Positions 1-12,795 of a stretch of 64,000 bases of DNA are shown in pieces. Under the pieces are notes generated by a model. The model had not been told where the DNA came from and searched no databases. It saw nothing but the letters and a program-made list of their open reading frames with translations. A program made the position numbers and the translations under genes. Location of the stretch: NCBI GenBank assembly GCA_022575985.1, contig JAKSXM010000132.1:7254001-7318000 (forward strand). Direction: 5' to 3'. Positions within the stretch are counted from its first letter, which is position 1. The number at the start of each line of letters is the position of its first letter. Origin of the DNA: Anagrus nilaparvatae (lineage: Eukaryota > Arthropoda > Insecta > Hymenoptera > Mymaridae).

Positions 1-2120
1 GAGATCATTAAATTTTATTGAAAAAAAAATGAGCACGTTTTCAGAAAAAATTTTTTTCAATTATGTAAATAAATAAAAAAAATTTTTATTGTTAAAAAAA
101 AATTATTTAATCGAATTTTAAACACTCGAACGCCCACAGAGGTTAAAAAAAATGATACCCAAAATGATTATAAAAAGTTCAATGACCTTATCCTTTAAAT
201 TATTATTCTTTGTATTTTATACTTTTTTGCCTGATTCGTTTGCGCATTAAATCGCTACTTTGCGTGTTTTTGTTTCATACTTACCTGCTACACGTGGAAA
301 ATACCGGCTAAAAAGACCTTAAAAAAATAATGCGTGTAAAATTTATAGATTTTTTTAATTTCTTGAATAAATTTAAAAAAAACAAAGGGGGTTTCTATGA
401 AATTAAAAATTGCAATAAGATTTTACACGTCAAAATAAAACGATTAAATTTTTTAAACGCACCCTTTGGTTATAATTAACCCTTTCAGTATCAAATTAAA
501 ATTTATGCGAATTACATTAATTCAAACAAAAAATTTGTAAAAATTTTATTTATTAAAAATTGTAATATTAGCTTAATTAATAAATTAACAAATTACATAA
601 TTAAAAATAAAATCTTGACAATGAATAAAGCGGAAGTTGAGGTTTTATCATTGTATTTATTGTAAAAAGTGAGTGTATAATAAATCACGACAAGCCTAAA
701 ACGATTATAATTGTGCATTATTAAAAATCATCTATTTTATTTAGTATTTTTTTTGCACTTTTAATTGTTTCTATTTATAAGGCTTACGTTTTATCATTTT
801 ATATTAAATTTGTGGAATTTTGAAATTATTTATAAATATAGTTAAATAGTTTAAGATTTTCTCAGGAGATTAATAAACAAAAGGTTTTTTTTATTGGTTA
901 TGATAAGAAATGACCAAAATTGTTTAATCAGTTTGATCTTTTAAAAAAATAAAAATTAATTGGTACATTTTTAGACATGGTTACCCAGTTTTTATAACCA
1001 TTTTGTGCCCTTGAATGTACCATTTACTTTACAAGAAATTATATGATTTTAATTCAAATAATAAAAATGTTACTTGAGATACATTTTTGCTTAGAATACA
1101 ATTTTCACTTTCCTAAAAGAGCAAAACTGACCTAAAGAAACTGGGATTTTTAAAAAACCAATTTGATTGGGTTTAGTAATTAAAAATATGATAAGTAAGT
1201 TATTAAGGTTTTAAAACGTGGGCGATTTGTTGCAAAAATAAAGAAAAAATTGTTAGCTCAAAAACGAAATTAAGAGTTTTCAAAAATACTGTTTCTCTAG
1301 TTAAAACTATTTTCGAATTTTTAAATGAAATCTGAGCTAAATTTTCTATTTTAATTTTGCTGCGCCAAATAAAGCTAAAAAATAATTGGTTTTTAAATTT
1401 TTCTTGAATTTACCCTTTTTTCGGGAAATATTAAACTGTAAAAAGTAATTTTCTTATATTAACAAAAATATTAGAACATTTTCGAAGAATTAGTAAATTT
1501 TCGAAAAAATTTGTAATATTCGAAAAAAGTCATATATTTACTAAATTTAGTATATTAACAAAAAATTCGAGTATTCTCGATTTTTTTTTGTGAATTCGTA
1601 ATAAAAATTGATAATAAAATTGACAAAAAATAGTTGTGAATTTACAACCTTTTTCGTAAAATCATAAAAAAAATCGAGAATTCTCGAATTTTTCGATAAT
1701 GTACTAAATTTAGTGAATTTACGAATATTTACAAAATTTTTAGAAAATTCGCTGATTTTTCGAAAAAATTCAATTTTGTTTGTAAATCTAAGAAAGTTAC
1801 TTTTTACAGTGTACATACTCATCCATGTATTTGAAAATTGTGAAAATTGACATGTATAGTTTCATTAAGAGAATAGGAAAATTGAATTATAAAATTTAGC
1901 TCAAATTTCGGATTAAAAAATTTATGAAACCTAAAAAACAGCTGTTATTTGATACTTTTGAACCTAGAACCTTAAAAATTGACACCGTATCATATTCTTA
2001 TATATTAAATCCAGTATTAAATTGTTTTTTCAAAATTTCAGACCTCCACTTCCCTTCAATTGCACTAAGAATTACTCTTAATATAGAAATTATAGTTTTA
2101 AATAGGATTTTTATATCTTA
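1..2120. other. AT-rich non-coding DNA, no gene seen
   Basis: No reading frame in this stretch has recognisable motifs, codon structure or splice context. The sequence is dominated by A and T runs. A minus-strand frame at 1547-1822 and a plus-strand frame at 1924-2121 are low-complexity and look like chance. Confidence 0.6.
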
Positions 2121-2146
2121 ATACTATATATATTTGAAAATTTATT

Positions 2147-2194
<48 letters not shown>

Positions 2195-3073
2195 CACTCA
2201 TCACGCAAGAACCGCCGAACCAATTGGCATGAAACCGGTGTCAAAATAAAGATAAAAAGTCTGCGGGTGACATAGGCCTTATATTTTCTGATTAGCTGTC
2301 GTAGTTTTTGAGATATTTAATTTTTAGTATTTTTGAACTTGATAACATTTTTTAAAAATTTTAACAATAATTGAAATATCTCGAGACTATCGAAAAATTT
2401 AGCTATCGCACTTCATAGTATTCGATTCAGCACTAATTTTTACGTATTCTATGAAATTTTTATTCAAAACGGAGGTATCTTTAAAATTTTATAAAATATT
2501 TTTAAAGCTGGTAAAAAAATTTTTTTCATTTTTTTATTTTTATGGTATTTCTAATCATTTATTTGTGGGTCTGTGTATATTATAATGTAATTTATATTCT
2601 ATATTAAAATGTAATTTATGCGTACTTAGTTAAATTTTTATTTAAAAACGTACGTTTATTTATAATTAAAAAAAAAAAAAAAAAAATTTTTTACTATATA
2701 TTATATATATTGAACTCAAATTTTAGGGTATAGTTTGGGGTTATAAAAAAGTCCCTCAGCCAAAGTTTTAGTCCTCTAGCACCTCATGGGCCCGAAATAT
2801 GTCTGTTCAAAGGTCCAAAAATAGCCTGATCTGGCCCATTTTCAAAATTACACCATTTCTTTGAATTTACTACAAATTTTATCTTATTGGTCACATTTGA
2901 ACTGGTAAAAGGTCTACATTAAGAAAAAAATTTTAGCTCATTTCAAGGCGTTAATTTTTTTTGACATTGATATATATTTTGGACAATAACAACATGATAA
3001 TAATAAAAAATCAATAACAACAGCACCGGGAATAGATCAGGGGGGGCGGAGCCCCCCCTCACACCTATGCTAG
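2121..3073 (+). mobile_element. Helitron-like (Helentron/MINE type) non-autonomous element
   Basis: A (TGTC)n microsatellite at about 2147-2194 is followed by an interspersed motif that often accompanies such microsatellites in insects (CATCACGCAAGAACC onward). At the other end lies a perfect GC hairpin, stem GGGGGGGC at 3040-3047, loop GGA, stem GCCCCCCC at 3051-3058. Eleven bases later comes CTAG (3070-3073), followed by T. A short GC-rich hairpin about ten bases before CTRR and insertion next to T is the known 3' signature of Helitrons. No Rep/helicase reading frame is present, so this would be non-autonomous. The 5' boundary is a guess, and the microsatellite part and the hairpin part could be two separate elements. 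Confidence 0.5.
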
Positions 3074-4383
3074 TAGGATTTATATAGGACCAATTTTAAA
3101 ATGAATTTATAAAGCGCGGATAAACGGTGGTATGCGTCTCCGTAAATACCCCTCCAAAGTTACAGATGTGATGTGCAAGATCGAAAGTTAAGGTTACACT
3201 TTGCACTTTAAGTCCAAGACGTTTTACCAAAATTTCATTTACCAATTTTTATTTTCCAGCAAAATAACTATTTTTTAAACAAGGGACAAAATATATTTTA
3301 AAATATTTTACCCCGTTATATAAAACATAGTTTTACATATAAAGGCCAAAAAAAGGTATCCCGTTTAGGATACAAAACAGCATTTTTAAAAATATTTTTT
3401 ACCCCTTAAAATCAAACAATTAATGAGTTTAGTTAACCGTTTTTTCAAGTAAACTTTTGGCAAAAGGTGAGCCTTGTATGTATTTATTCTTACGATCCTC
3501 CTATTTTTTATTACATGACCTGTATTAATGGTTTTAAATATAACAAATTCCAATTCAGTGATATTTTTAAAAATTCCAATAATTTTCAGAAAAATTCTTA
3601 TTTACATGAATAATCCTTATAAAGCTCTTTAATAACAGAAAAAAAAAATCAATTTTACATAATTTAATATCACAAAAATGAGTCATTAATTAAAGCTATA
3701 AATTTAACAAAATCACTCAGTTTCCTTATAAAATTAGTATTTTAAAAAAAATATCTTAAATGATGATAAATTTAGTACTTCCTTTTTAAAAAAATGTATT
3801 TACACATCAATTTAATTAATTAGTATCAATACTTAATTAAATAATAGAAATTAAATAATTCGAACGTATCTTCTCTGATTCATAAATTCTGAGTCTTTTA
3901 TTTTTCTTAGAAAAAATTAATATTGCTTTGAAAAATTATTAAAATATATCACAGTTCTATTGATTTATCAAGCAAAGTAATTTATCAGTGTACATTATTT
4001 AAAAAGTGTAAATTTTTAAAACATATTTTTATATATAATATTTGCAATAATTACATGTTTAAAATAAAAAACAATTTAATTATTTAAATAAACAATTTTT
4101 TCTTACGTAATTTTTTTTGCAAAAGAATTTTTAAAAAAATGTATAAAAAAATTGAATAGTACTTAAATATATTTTCAACTGAAAATAATATCCTATTTGT
4201 CACATAAATCACACAAGTTAAAAGAATATTATAAAAAACTAATGTTTTTTACATATAAAATTTATGACTTTTTTAATTTTTAATTACACATTTTTACAAT
4301 TTAATATATTGTGTGATTCATATTTTTTAAAAATAAATAACAAAGGCAAAAAAAATTAAGATTATTTAATTATTGTTTTTCAG
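3074..4383. other. Non-coding DNA upstream of the MINPP1-like gene
   Basis: No reading frame of note is present. The stretch ends in a pyrimidine-rich tract and CAG at 4381-4383, a good 3' splice acceptor 13 bases before the MINPP1-like ATG. This suggests that much of the stretch is a 5' UTR intron and that the true promoter lies further upstream. Confidence 0.4.
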
Positions 4384-4396
4384 TATTTTTCGAAAA

Positions 4397-7300
4397 ATGG
4401 ATTTAGCAAATTTAGTAATTTTTCTATTTTTGGCGAGTAGTATAAATGAAATTTTAGCAAGGGACAGTGAATATTGCTATTCGTTTGAGCAAGATCCTTA
4501 TCTTTATATGGGAACAAAAACTGCATACACGTTTGTTCATGGAGGTAGAACTCGGTTACCACCAGTACCAAGTAAGTATTATTTTCATACTCGTTTTCAT
4601 ATTAAAAATTTTGTTTAATTTTAGTCTATAGTGAATAAAAATTCTGTTTTTTACGTAATAAAAGTATAGCAATTCTCAATTTAATACTCCATTTATGGAA
4701 TTGTAGCAATCAAGTTTTAAGAGTTTTAAGTTGGTTGAGGGTTGATAAGTAGTCGCACTTTAGGTTTTTTAGTTTATGTTTAATTGCTTACCTGTTGGAC
4801 GTAAGCTGAAAAAAATCCGGTTAACTCGATTATATGGTGACTAGAATTCCCAAAGAGTTCCGGTTCCGTAGCTTTGAACTTAAGATTGCAAAGATTGAAT
4901 TTTTCCTGAAAAAAAATCAAAACAATACTATTGAAAAAATGAATTTTTATACGAAAATTTTACTTTTATCATATTTCCAATCTAGAAACTTTTTTTGAGA
5001 GGGTCAATTAATCAAATTTGGAGATAGTTTTGTAATAAGTAGAGCAAGTCAAATTCTGGATTTTGGAAAATTTCCAAATTTTGAGTTCAAGCTAACCATT
5101 CTATGGGTTCTATCTTTAATATAAATAAAAGGTACCATTTTAAATAAAAATTTATGGTTCGTGTTCAAAAAGTAAAGAGCGGCCCAAATCACGCGTAAAT
5201 TACAGAATATAAACTGCGATTAGAAGCATTTTTTATTTATGGAAAAACGCCGTATACAGTTTTTCTACATCACTAGCGGGAAGAAGCATCTTTTTCAGGA
5301 AATACGTGGTTTGTGGCCGCTGACCAGTCAAATTATTTTCTAGAGAGTGGCCACGAAAGTACGACTTGCTGAAGGAAATCGCAATTTCTTGCCACTGACG
5401 TAGAAAAATCATACACGACCCTTGGCCATAATAAAAGAATGCTTCAAATCGTAGATTACCATCCTCGGAAAATAATTTACCAATTTTTTGTAAAATTACA
5501 TTCTGAGGAAAAAATCAGTCTTCGCATATTAGATTTTATCCGGAATTAGATCATATGTTATCTGTTTAGAGCAGTTCTAATCTTTTCTCCAGAGTACCAT
5601 AAATCCACTTGTATAGCAAAACATATTTTTTTTCAGTGTGTAATAAAATTTTTTATTACATATTAGAGACTTAATAAGACGTGACTTAAGAAAAACTAAA
5701 AAAAAAATAAATTGTAATATTAATAGAAGGTTAAAATATTATATTGAATCTTTTAAGTATACAATATGTAAACGTTTGATTTGGTTACATAAGAAACAGT
5801 TATCCTTTTGTTGTTATAATTTTTTTCTTTAAATTTGTTTTTAATGTTTTTACTGTTATTAAATATGAAAATACAATTTTAATATAGAATGCAACTGCAG
5901 ACTTATAAAACTTTTAATTAAGACGTTAATTTTAAATTACAAATGACAATTATTATAAAAAATTTTTTTTTCAGATTGTACTCCTGTCCAAATTTGGTTA
6001 CTATCGAGACATGGTACACGTTATCCTAGTGGAAAAGTACTTACACAATTAAAAACACTATCTCAATTAAGAGATCAAATTATTTATAATCATGAAAATA
6101 GAGGCAGTAAGTAAATTATAAAAATTAATTGATACTTTACCTACTTTTAAATATAAAATTATCTTATATGGAAAAATCGACCTATTCACGCATTTTATAG
6201 GTATATATATATATATATATTTTCATGCTCGTAAAATATGACGAATGGGTTCACGTAAGACGCTAATTAACAAAAATAATTATAGTTTATTTATATTTCA
6301 AAAAGTTAATTTATTTTTAAAATATACAAATTCATATGGGTCAATATTTGTGAACTGTATATGACTTTGCATGGGTGGGTCTCGAAATGTACTCCAAAGT
6401 ATGTTTGGTCGAAAGTATATATAAAAAAAATAATTTTCCCCAATTTTTAGCTTTTTAGATCCAATCCTCTATTTTTTACAGCAATTTTTGTTTTTTTCAA
6501 TTTTTTGAAATTTTTAATTTTTGAGAAATTTATGTTCATTAATTTTTCTCGCAAACGCGCACTTTACAATAAAATTTTTTTTCCTTATAGTACCCCATAG
6601 AAAATTTCCCGTAGAATTCGATTCTGGGGTCCAAATTTTTTTTTGAACTGCGCATGCGCGAGAAAATCAACTTTCTTGCTTTGCCTTTTCTAGCTTATAT
6701 GCCACAGCTGCAGACAGCTCAATTTTCATTCTGTTGGTCTCAAATTGTAGGTTTTTTCATATACTTTCAGCATATGAAATCATTTTTTTGGGTAAATTTA
6801 TTTTAAAAGCACTAAAATTGAAAAATAGCGATTTTTAAAAAATCATTTTTCACAAATTTTGAATTTTCCGCCAAGTCACGTGACCAAATGAAAATCTGAC
6901 TGAAAATTCGGATTCAGCGGAAAATTTTACATAAGGATACCAATTTTCGTCTTATTTCATTAAATAGTTTCTAAGATATCCCATTTTAAAAATAAAGATT
7001 AAAATTGACTTTTTTTAAAAAACCCTAAAAATGGGACTCTGACGTTGATTATCATATCTGTTAAACAAATAATTATAAAAAGATGAGTAAAAATTTTTTG
7101 CAAACTAAGGGCTTGTAAAAAATTTTTGAGGCCTATAGAACTCGTTTCTTTTAAAAATTAGAATTTTGGCAGCAATTTCAAAATTGGTCATTTTTGGGTA
7201 AGAATAGGGATTTGGTTTATTGACTATCGCCATGAGAGAATTAACAACAAATAAATGTGGTGTACGGTGAATAAATTTTGATACGTATACCGAAAAAATG

Positions 7301-10300
7301 TGACCAATTGGAAGTATTTTGGTAAGCTGGCGAGGTTGCAGCTTTCTATTAAAGATTATGAAAAAAATCCTATTTTATAACATTATCGTATTTTGTAGCT
7401 ATTTTATCTTATTTTCAATATTCCGAATTTTCTAGTTACCTAATGAAAATTTTGACGAAATTTTCGGATTCCTCGAGAAATTTTACAAAAGACCTCCTTT
7501 TTGGAAAAGTTTTGGATGTTTCCGTAACTCTATAGAAATAAAAGAAATAGCAAAATACTAAATAACTACCAAATACACTGAGACAAATATTCCATTAGTT
7601 TAATAGGTTTGATTTCATTGAAATATAGCAATGAAATATTCTATTAAATTAATAGTATAGTTATTGAATCAATGAAATATTTCATTAAATTAATAATATT
7701 TTAAATTCAGTAATTTTAAACTGTACTGCGCAACTCGGAATTCACTGAGAGAGACGGCGCCACGGTATACTTTAATACGGTGTGTCTAGAGAGAGTTGAC
7801 GATATGCATCTTGTCATTCATAGATTTAGAATGTTGATATGATTTTCTTTCCATTTAATTTAATCTTTGATACATAAAAAAATAAATTAATTAATTATTA
7901 AAAAAAATTAACTGTTTGTAATTTTTTTATTTAATTATATATTTTTTTTTCACAAATTTTATATTCCCCTATACTTTTTTACTAATTTCTTTTTTTAAAC
8001 AAAATTTGAAAAATATTAAAACTAATTAAAAAAATGATATTCAATTATTTAAATTTAATTATTTACTTTAAAATTTTGATATAATTGTTATAAGCAGATG
8101 TCGCTCTAGGAATATCACTCTCGCAAGTCATAAAGTTGACTTTCCTTTACTATATAAGGATCAAAATTTTATTACATGATATACGAAGCGCGCGTGCGAA
8201 TATATAATATTGCGAAACAATAATAAGCGAATACACGGGGGATACAAATTAAAAACTAAATAATACACATATGCGGTCATCGAAACTTCAGTCGATAAAA
8301 ACAGCGTTTAAAATATTGAATAAAAAAATAACTGACTCACATGGTTAAAAAACTTAATATTTTATTTTCTTTAAAAAAAAAAATAATAAGTCATTAAACT
8401 AAAGTTATATTTCATTGAAATAATTTTAATAATATATATCATTAAATTAACGAAATATTTCATTGCTACATTTCAATGAAATCAGTTTATCAAATTAATG
8501 ATATATACCATTGAATCAAAGAAACGTTTTTCTCAGTGTACCACAATGTTATCAAATAGGATTTTTTTGTAATCTTTAATACAAAGCTGCAAACTTGCCA
8601 GTTAACCAAAATACTTCCAATTGGTCTCATTTTTTTGGTATACGTGTCACCATTCAGTTACCGTACACTGCAATTATTTGTCGCTAAATCTCTCATGCCG
8701 ATAGTCAATAAACCAAATGCCTATTCTTACCCCAAAATGACCAATTTTGAAATTGCTGCCAAAATTCTAATTTTTAAAAGAAACGAGTTCTATAGGCCTC
8801 AAAAATTTTTTACAAGCCCTTAGTTTCCAAAAAATGTTTACTCGTCTTTTTATAATTATTTGTTTATCATATATGATAATTAAAGTCAGAGTCCCATTTT
8901 TAGGGTTTTTTAAAAAAAAGTCAATTTTAATCTTTATCTTTAAAATGGGATATCTTAGAAACTATTTAATGAAATAAGACGAAAATTGGTATCCTCATGT
9001 AAAATTTTCCGCTGAATCCGAATTTTTAGTCAGATTTTCATTTGGTCACGTGACTTGTCGGAAAATTCAAAATTTGTGAAAAATGATTTTTTAAAAATCG
9101 CTATTTTTCAATTTTAGTGCTTTTAAAATAAATTTACCCAAAAAAATGATTTCATATGCTGGAAGTATATAAAAAAACCTACAATTTGAGACCAACAGGA
9201 TGAAAATTGAGCTGTCTGCAGCTGTGGCATATAAGCTAGAAAAGGCAAAGCAAGAAAGTTGATTTTCTCGGGCATGCGCAGTTCAAAAAAAAATTTGGAC
9301 CCCAGAATCGAATTCTACGGGAAATTTTCTATGGGGTACTATAAGGAAAAAAAATTTTATTGTAAAGTGCGCGTTTGCGAGAAAAATTAATGAACATAAA
9401 TTTCTCAAAAATTAAAAATTTCAAAAAATTGAAAAAAACAAAAATCGCTGTAAAAAATAGAGGATTGGATCTAAAAAGCTAAAAATTGGGGAAAATTATT
9501 TTTTTTATATATGCTTTCGACCAAACATACTTTGGAGTAGATTCTGAGACTCGAAAATCCAAACTGTATACACTTCACAAATATTGACCCATATAATTTA
9601 TTTTTTTATTTTCAAGGATTACCTACACTATTTGTAAATAAAAATAAATCACTGTTAAAAATAATTTTTTAATATGTAATATGGATATAGTAAAAATATA
9701 TACACTGCAAAAAAATTTCTGACGTATGGGATTCCGCTTGTGGCAAATGAATTTTGTTAATAGATAGTGGAGAAGAAATGTCTTGAAATATAAAAATAAT
9801 TAAAAATAAAGAAATTTATTTGAAAAAGAAAATTTTTTGGCTGCATGCGAAAGTTTTTCGTGGATTTAGGATAATCTATATTTCGGGATTTATTGTAATT
9901 TCGGTTTTAGGACTTAATAATTAGGGAGTATATATACGTTAAAACTGTTATAAGTGAACATTTTCCATTATCGCTGAAAACTCAAACCAGTTATAATTTT
10001 TTTTTTGTTATTTTAGAAGGTCATTTATATGATATATCTTTACTTTCAGATGGTAAACTTTGTCAACAAGATTTGGACTTTTTAAAAAATTGGCAATTAG
10101 ATCAGGATGTTTATGGAGCAGTAGAAGAAGGTTTAACACTTCAAGGACAAGAAGATATGAGATTACTTGCTAGAAGACTCCAAACTGCATTTCCAGAATT
10201 ACTTACAGTTGACTCACAAAATTCAAACTTTAGATCCTATAAATTTGTTGCGACAAGTACTGAGCGAACTAGGTCAAGCTTACAATCATTTGTAAATGGA

Positions 10301-11467
10301 CTTCGGAGTAACAGAAATACTCTTCCTCAAATTTATCCAGAAACAAATGATACTTTGTTACAAGTAAGTTAATTAATTAATTAATTCATCCTTTAAAAAA
10401 AAATCTAAAAAATTCATTGTTTTTTGAAGGCTTTTAAAAATTGTCCATTGTGGGATGAAAGTCATAAAGATGAAGAAGCATCAAGAGAAGTCAACAAATT
10501 CATTCAAGGACCTGAATATCAAAATTTATTAACCAGTGTCAGCCAAAGATTAGGGTTTCTGTACACAATTAATAATGGTTTCTATTATCAAATAAAATTT
10601 TTATTCAATTGAATGAGATCGTTTTAAAATTTTATTTTTTTAAAGTTTCAGTACAGGTGATGTACGATATGTGCCGATTTGACAAAGCTTGGCATGTCAA
10701 TAGAATATCACCTTGGTGCTCTGTTTTCAATAGAGATGAACTTGAAATTTTAGAGTATAGCGAAGATTTAAAATATTACTACTACGCTGGACCTGGAAGA
10801 AGAATTAATCAAAAATTAGGTTGTCCACCTCTAAGAGACATGTTTGAACATTTTAGGTAATTATTGTACCTAAATTAAAAATTTAATAATCTAAACAAAT
10901 TAATGACTATAAAATTTTTCCTCGAATGGAAATAGTGCTTTAGAGCAAGGAAGTAATATAAGCTATGAACCAAAAGGAATTTTCTATTTTACCCATACTG
11001 TAACCCTTCAGGCTGTTATGGCTGCTTTAGGACTTGGTAAAGATGCTACTCCATTATTAGCTGAGAATTATCGTTCAATGAGTAGAAGAACTTTTCGAAC
11101 TTCGCTTTACGGATCTTTTGCCGGAAATATCGCAGCTGTATTTTACAGGTTTGTATATAAATTTAAATTTTACCCGTGTAAAAAAGAATTAGTAATAATT
11201 AATAACATTTTTAACAGATGCGATGGTCGTCAATCACCATTTAAAGTAATGTTTTATGCTTCTGAAAATCCAATATTAATGGAAGGCTGTAATGTTGGCT
11301 TATGTGATTGGGATTTCATTAAATCAAAATACGCTGATCAATTTGAAAGATGTACATATAATTTTTGTACTGATCCAAATAGTGCTTCGATAAAAAATAA
11401 TATTGGAATTTTAAGTTTAACTTTTATTGGATTTTTATTAATTTTAAGGAATAATCATTTATTTTAA
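4397..11467 (+). CDS. MINPP1: MINPP1-like multiple inositol polyphosphate phosphatase, seven exons
   Basis: A secreted or membrane-anchored histidine phosphatase that would remove phosphates from inositol polyphosphates such as InsP6. Exons by splice sites and frame: 4397-4571, 5975-6106, 10017-10363, 10430-10577, 10652-10856, 10936-11148, 11218-11467. All junctions are GT-AG and keep one frame, giving about 489 aa, close to the family's usual length. The start ATG opens a hydrophobic signal peptide ending near ILA. Exon 2 carries the catalytic RHGTRYP motif. Later family blocks include CRFDKAWH and ISPWCSVF. The C-terminus has a cysteine cluster and then a hydrophobic tail (GILSLTFIGFLLIL) suited to a GPI signal or membrane anchor. 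The second catalytic block reads FTHTVTL where vertebrate enzymes have an HAE motif. Exon 3 has two in-frame acceptors 33 bases apart; the second (exon from 10050) gives 478 aa. Confidence 0.9.
4572..5974 (+). other. Intron 1 of the MINPP1-like gene
   Basis: The donor GTAAGT is at 4572 and the acceptor, after a T-rich tract, ends at 5974. I see no gene inside. A moderately GC-richer patch at about 5210-5460 has no recognisable coding content. Confidence 0.7.
6334..9594. mobile_element. Fold-back element with ~1 kb inverted arms in MINPP1 intron 2
   Basis: The left arm, about 6334-7385, is matched by an inverted right arm, about 8540-9594, with high but imperfect identity. An example is the GGACCCCAGAATCGAATTC block at 9297, which recurs inverted near 6640. 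The outer ends read ATATGGGTCAATATTTGTGA and its complement, so the ends are symmetric; ATAT or TA may be the target duplication. No transposase frame is present, so the element is non-autonomous. The space between the arms holds about 190 bases of unique sequence and the nested element at 7576-8538. The + frame at 8635-8823 lies inside the right arm and has no independent support. Confidence 0.75.
7576..8538. mobile_element. TA-flanked TIR element nested in the fold-back element
   Basis: The ends are CACTGAGA and its inverted partner TCTCAGTG, each next to TA (7574-7575 and 8539-8540). This suits a Tc1/mariner-like miniature element. Subterminal repeats built around ATTTCATTGAAAT-like palindromes continue the inverted symmetry inwards for about 100 bases. 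There is no coding capacity. It sits between the arms of the larger fold-back element and so inserted later. Confidence 0.6.
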
Positions 11468-11534
11468 AATTAATTATTTATTTATTTTACTTAACTTTAT
11501 TTAACTATTTATTTATTTATTTAAATTTTTTGTA

Positions 11535-11540
11535 AATAAA
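11535..11540 (+). terminator. Candidate poly-A signal of the MINPP1-like gene
   Basis: AATAAA lies 68 bases after the stop codon in an AT-rich 3' UTR. Other AATAAA copies nearby make the exact cleavage site uncertain. Confidence 0.5.
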
Positions 11541-11995
11541 ATATAAAGCAGCATTTTTTAATGTAATTTTAATTATAATTTATTTGTACTTTTAATGCTA
11601 TTGCTAATAAATTATTAATATTTATATGACATATTTATTAAAAATTAAATTAAATAAGTCAGTGTGATTTACACTGTATGAAATTTACAAATTTAAAAGC
11701 ATTTCGGCCTTTTATGGGTCAATTTTTGTAAAACAAACATTTATTATTTTATAAAAACGTATAATTTTGTTTCTGTACTATGTAAATCACGTAAAATTCA
11801 GTATTTTTATGTACATATTAAATTTTTTACTAAATAATTGTGTGTATTTATTTATTATGATCAATTTATATAACAGCAACTAATATATTTTTTCAATTTT
11901 AATTATTGAAATTTTTGATAATAAATTTTAAAATAGACAAATAAATTTATAATATTAATTTTATTTAATTGTAACCTTTATTTTTGCTATGCTAG

Positions 11996-12119
11996 AGGAA
12001 ATATAAATTTTGTCAGTGATCATCATTTAAATCAATCAAATGCTTATTTTGTTATCCCGAATGCACAAGAAATAGAACCTGATTGGCTAAGATGGTGTGA
12101 AAGGCAAAATTCACTGTAA
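11996..12119 (+). CDS. Possible alternative terminal exon (about 40 aa)
   Basis: A pyrimidine-rich tract and CTAG acceptor end at 11995. From 11996 a frame of 40 codons runs to TAA at 12117-12119. Its phase fits the end of MINPP1-like exon 6 (two bases, AG, plus A), so splicing 11148 to 11996 would keep frame and replace the membrane-anchor tail with a soluble, charged tail ending near DWLRWCERQNSL. Amino-acid composition is balanced, unlike the AT-driven noise around it. It could instead be the last exon of another gene or a chance frame. It lies beyond the candidate poly-A signal at 11535. I do not recognise the peptide. Confidence 0.3.
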
Positions 12120-12261
12120 AAATTCTTATTAGGGTATTTACTATTAGGATAGTAAAATTTACTAATTTGATAGTAATATACTCAAACAAAAATTTTAATA
12201 GTGTGGATACTTTCTTTTACATACTTTATTAAAGGGGTTATTATATAAAAACTATTGTTAA

Positions 12262-12576
12262 CAGCCCGGCCACACTATGGCTTGAAATTGAAATTAAAAA
12301 TGAAATTGAAAAAAAATCGGTGGAAGGGGAAATCGCGCTTTTTAAAATTTATTTATTTATTTATTAAAAATCAATTAAAATTAACAATTTATTGTTTATT
12401 TACGTGTTTATAAGTCAATTAACTAATAAAAGATGAATATTTCATTTATTACCTTATTTTTAATTGATTTTTAATAAATAAATAAATAAATTTTAAAAAG
12501 CGCGGTTTCCCCTTCCATAGATTTTTTTTCAATTTCATTTTTAATTTCAATTTCAACTCATAGTGTGGCCGGGCTG
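12262..12576. mobile_element. PIF/Harbinger-like MITE with TAA target duplication
   Basis: The terminal inverted repeats begin CAGCCCGGCCACACTA and continue inverted for about 120 bases on each side. TAA flanks both ends, fitting the three-base TWA duplication of PIF/Harbinger elements. The 315-base element has no coding capacity. Confidence 0.7.
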
Positions 12577-12795
12577 TAAATTCGGAAAAAGCAAGCATTT
12601 TTAACTATGATGAATCTATTTTATATTATGCATAATTTAGGGTCCAGCAATTTCGCGTTATTAATGCTCATAAATAGCAAATACTATTGTATATTTATTA
12701 TGTATACCGAAATTTGAAAGAATTTAAATATTAATTTTAGTTAATTAGTCTGAGTGAAACATGCATTACCATGCTTAATTCAAATTCTATCCTTT

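Noticed and set aside
1547..1822. 91-codon minus-strand frame
   Set aside because: Low-complexity Phe/Asn/Lys composition driven by A/T runs; no motif or splice context.
8635..8823. 62-codon frame in MINPP1 intron 2
   Set aside because: Lies in the fold-back arm; the inverted partner does not preserve a frame.
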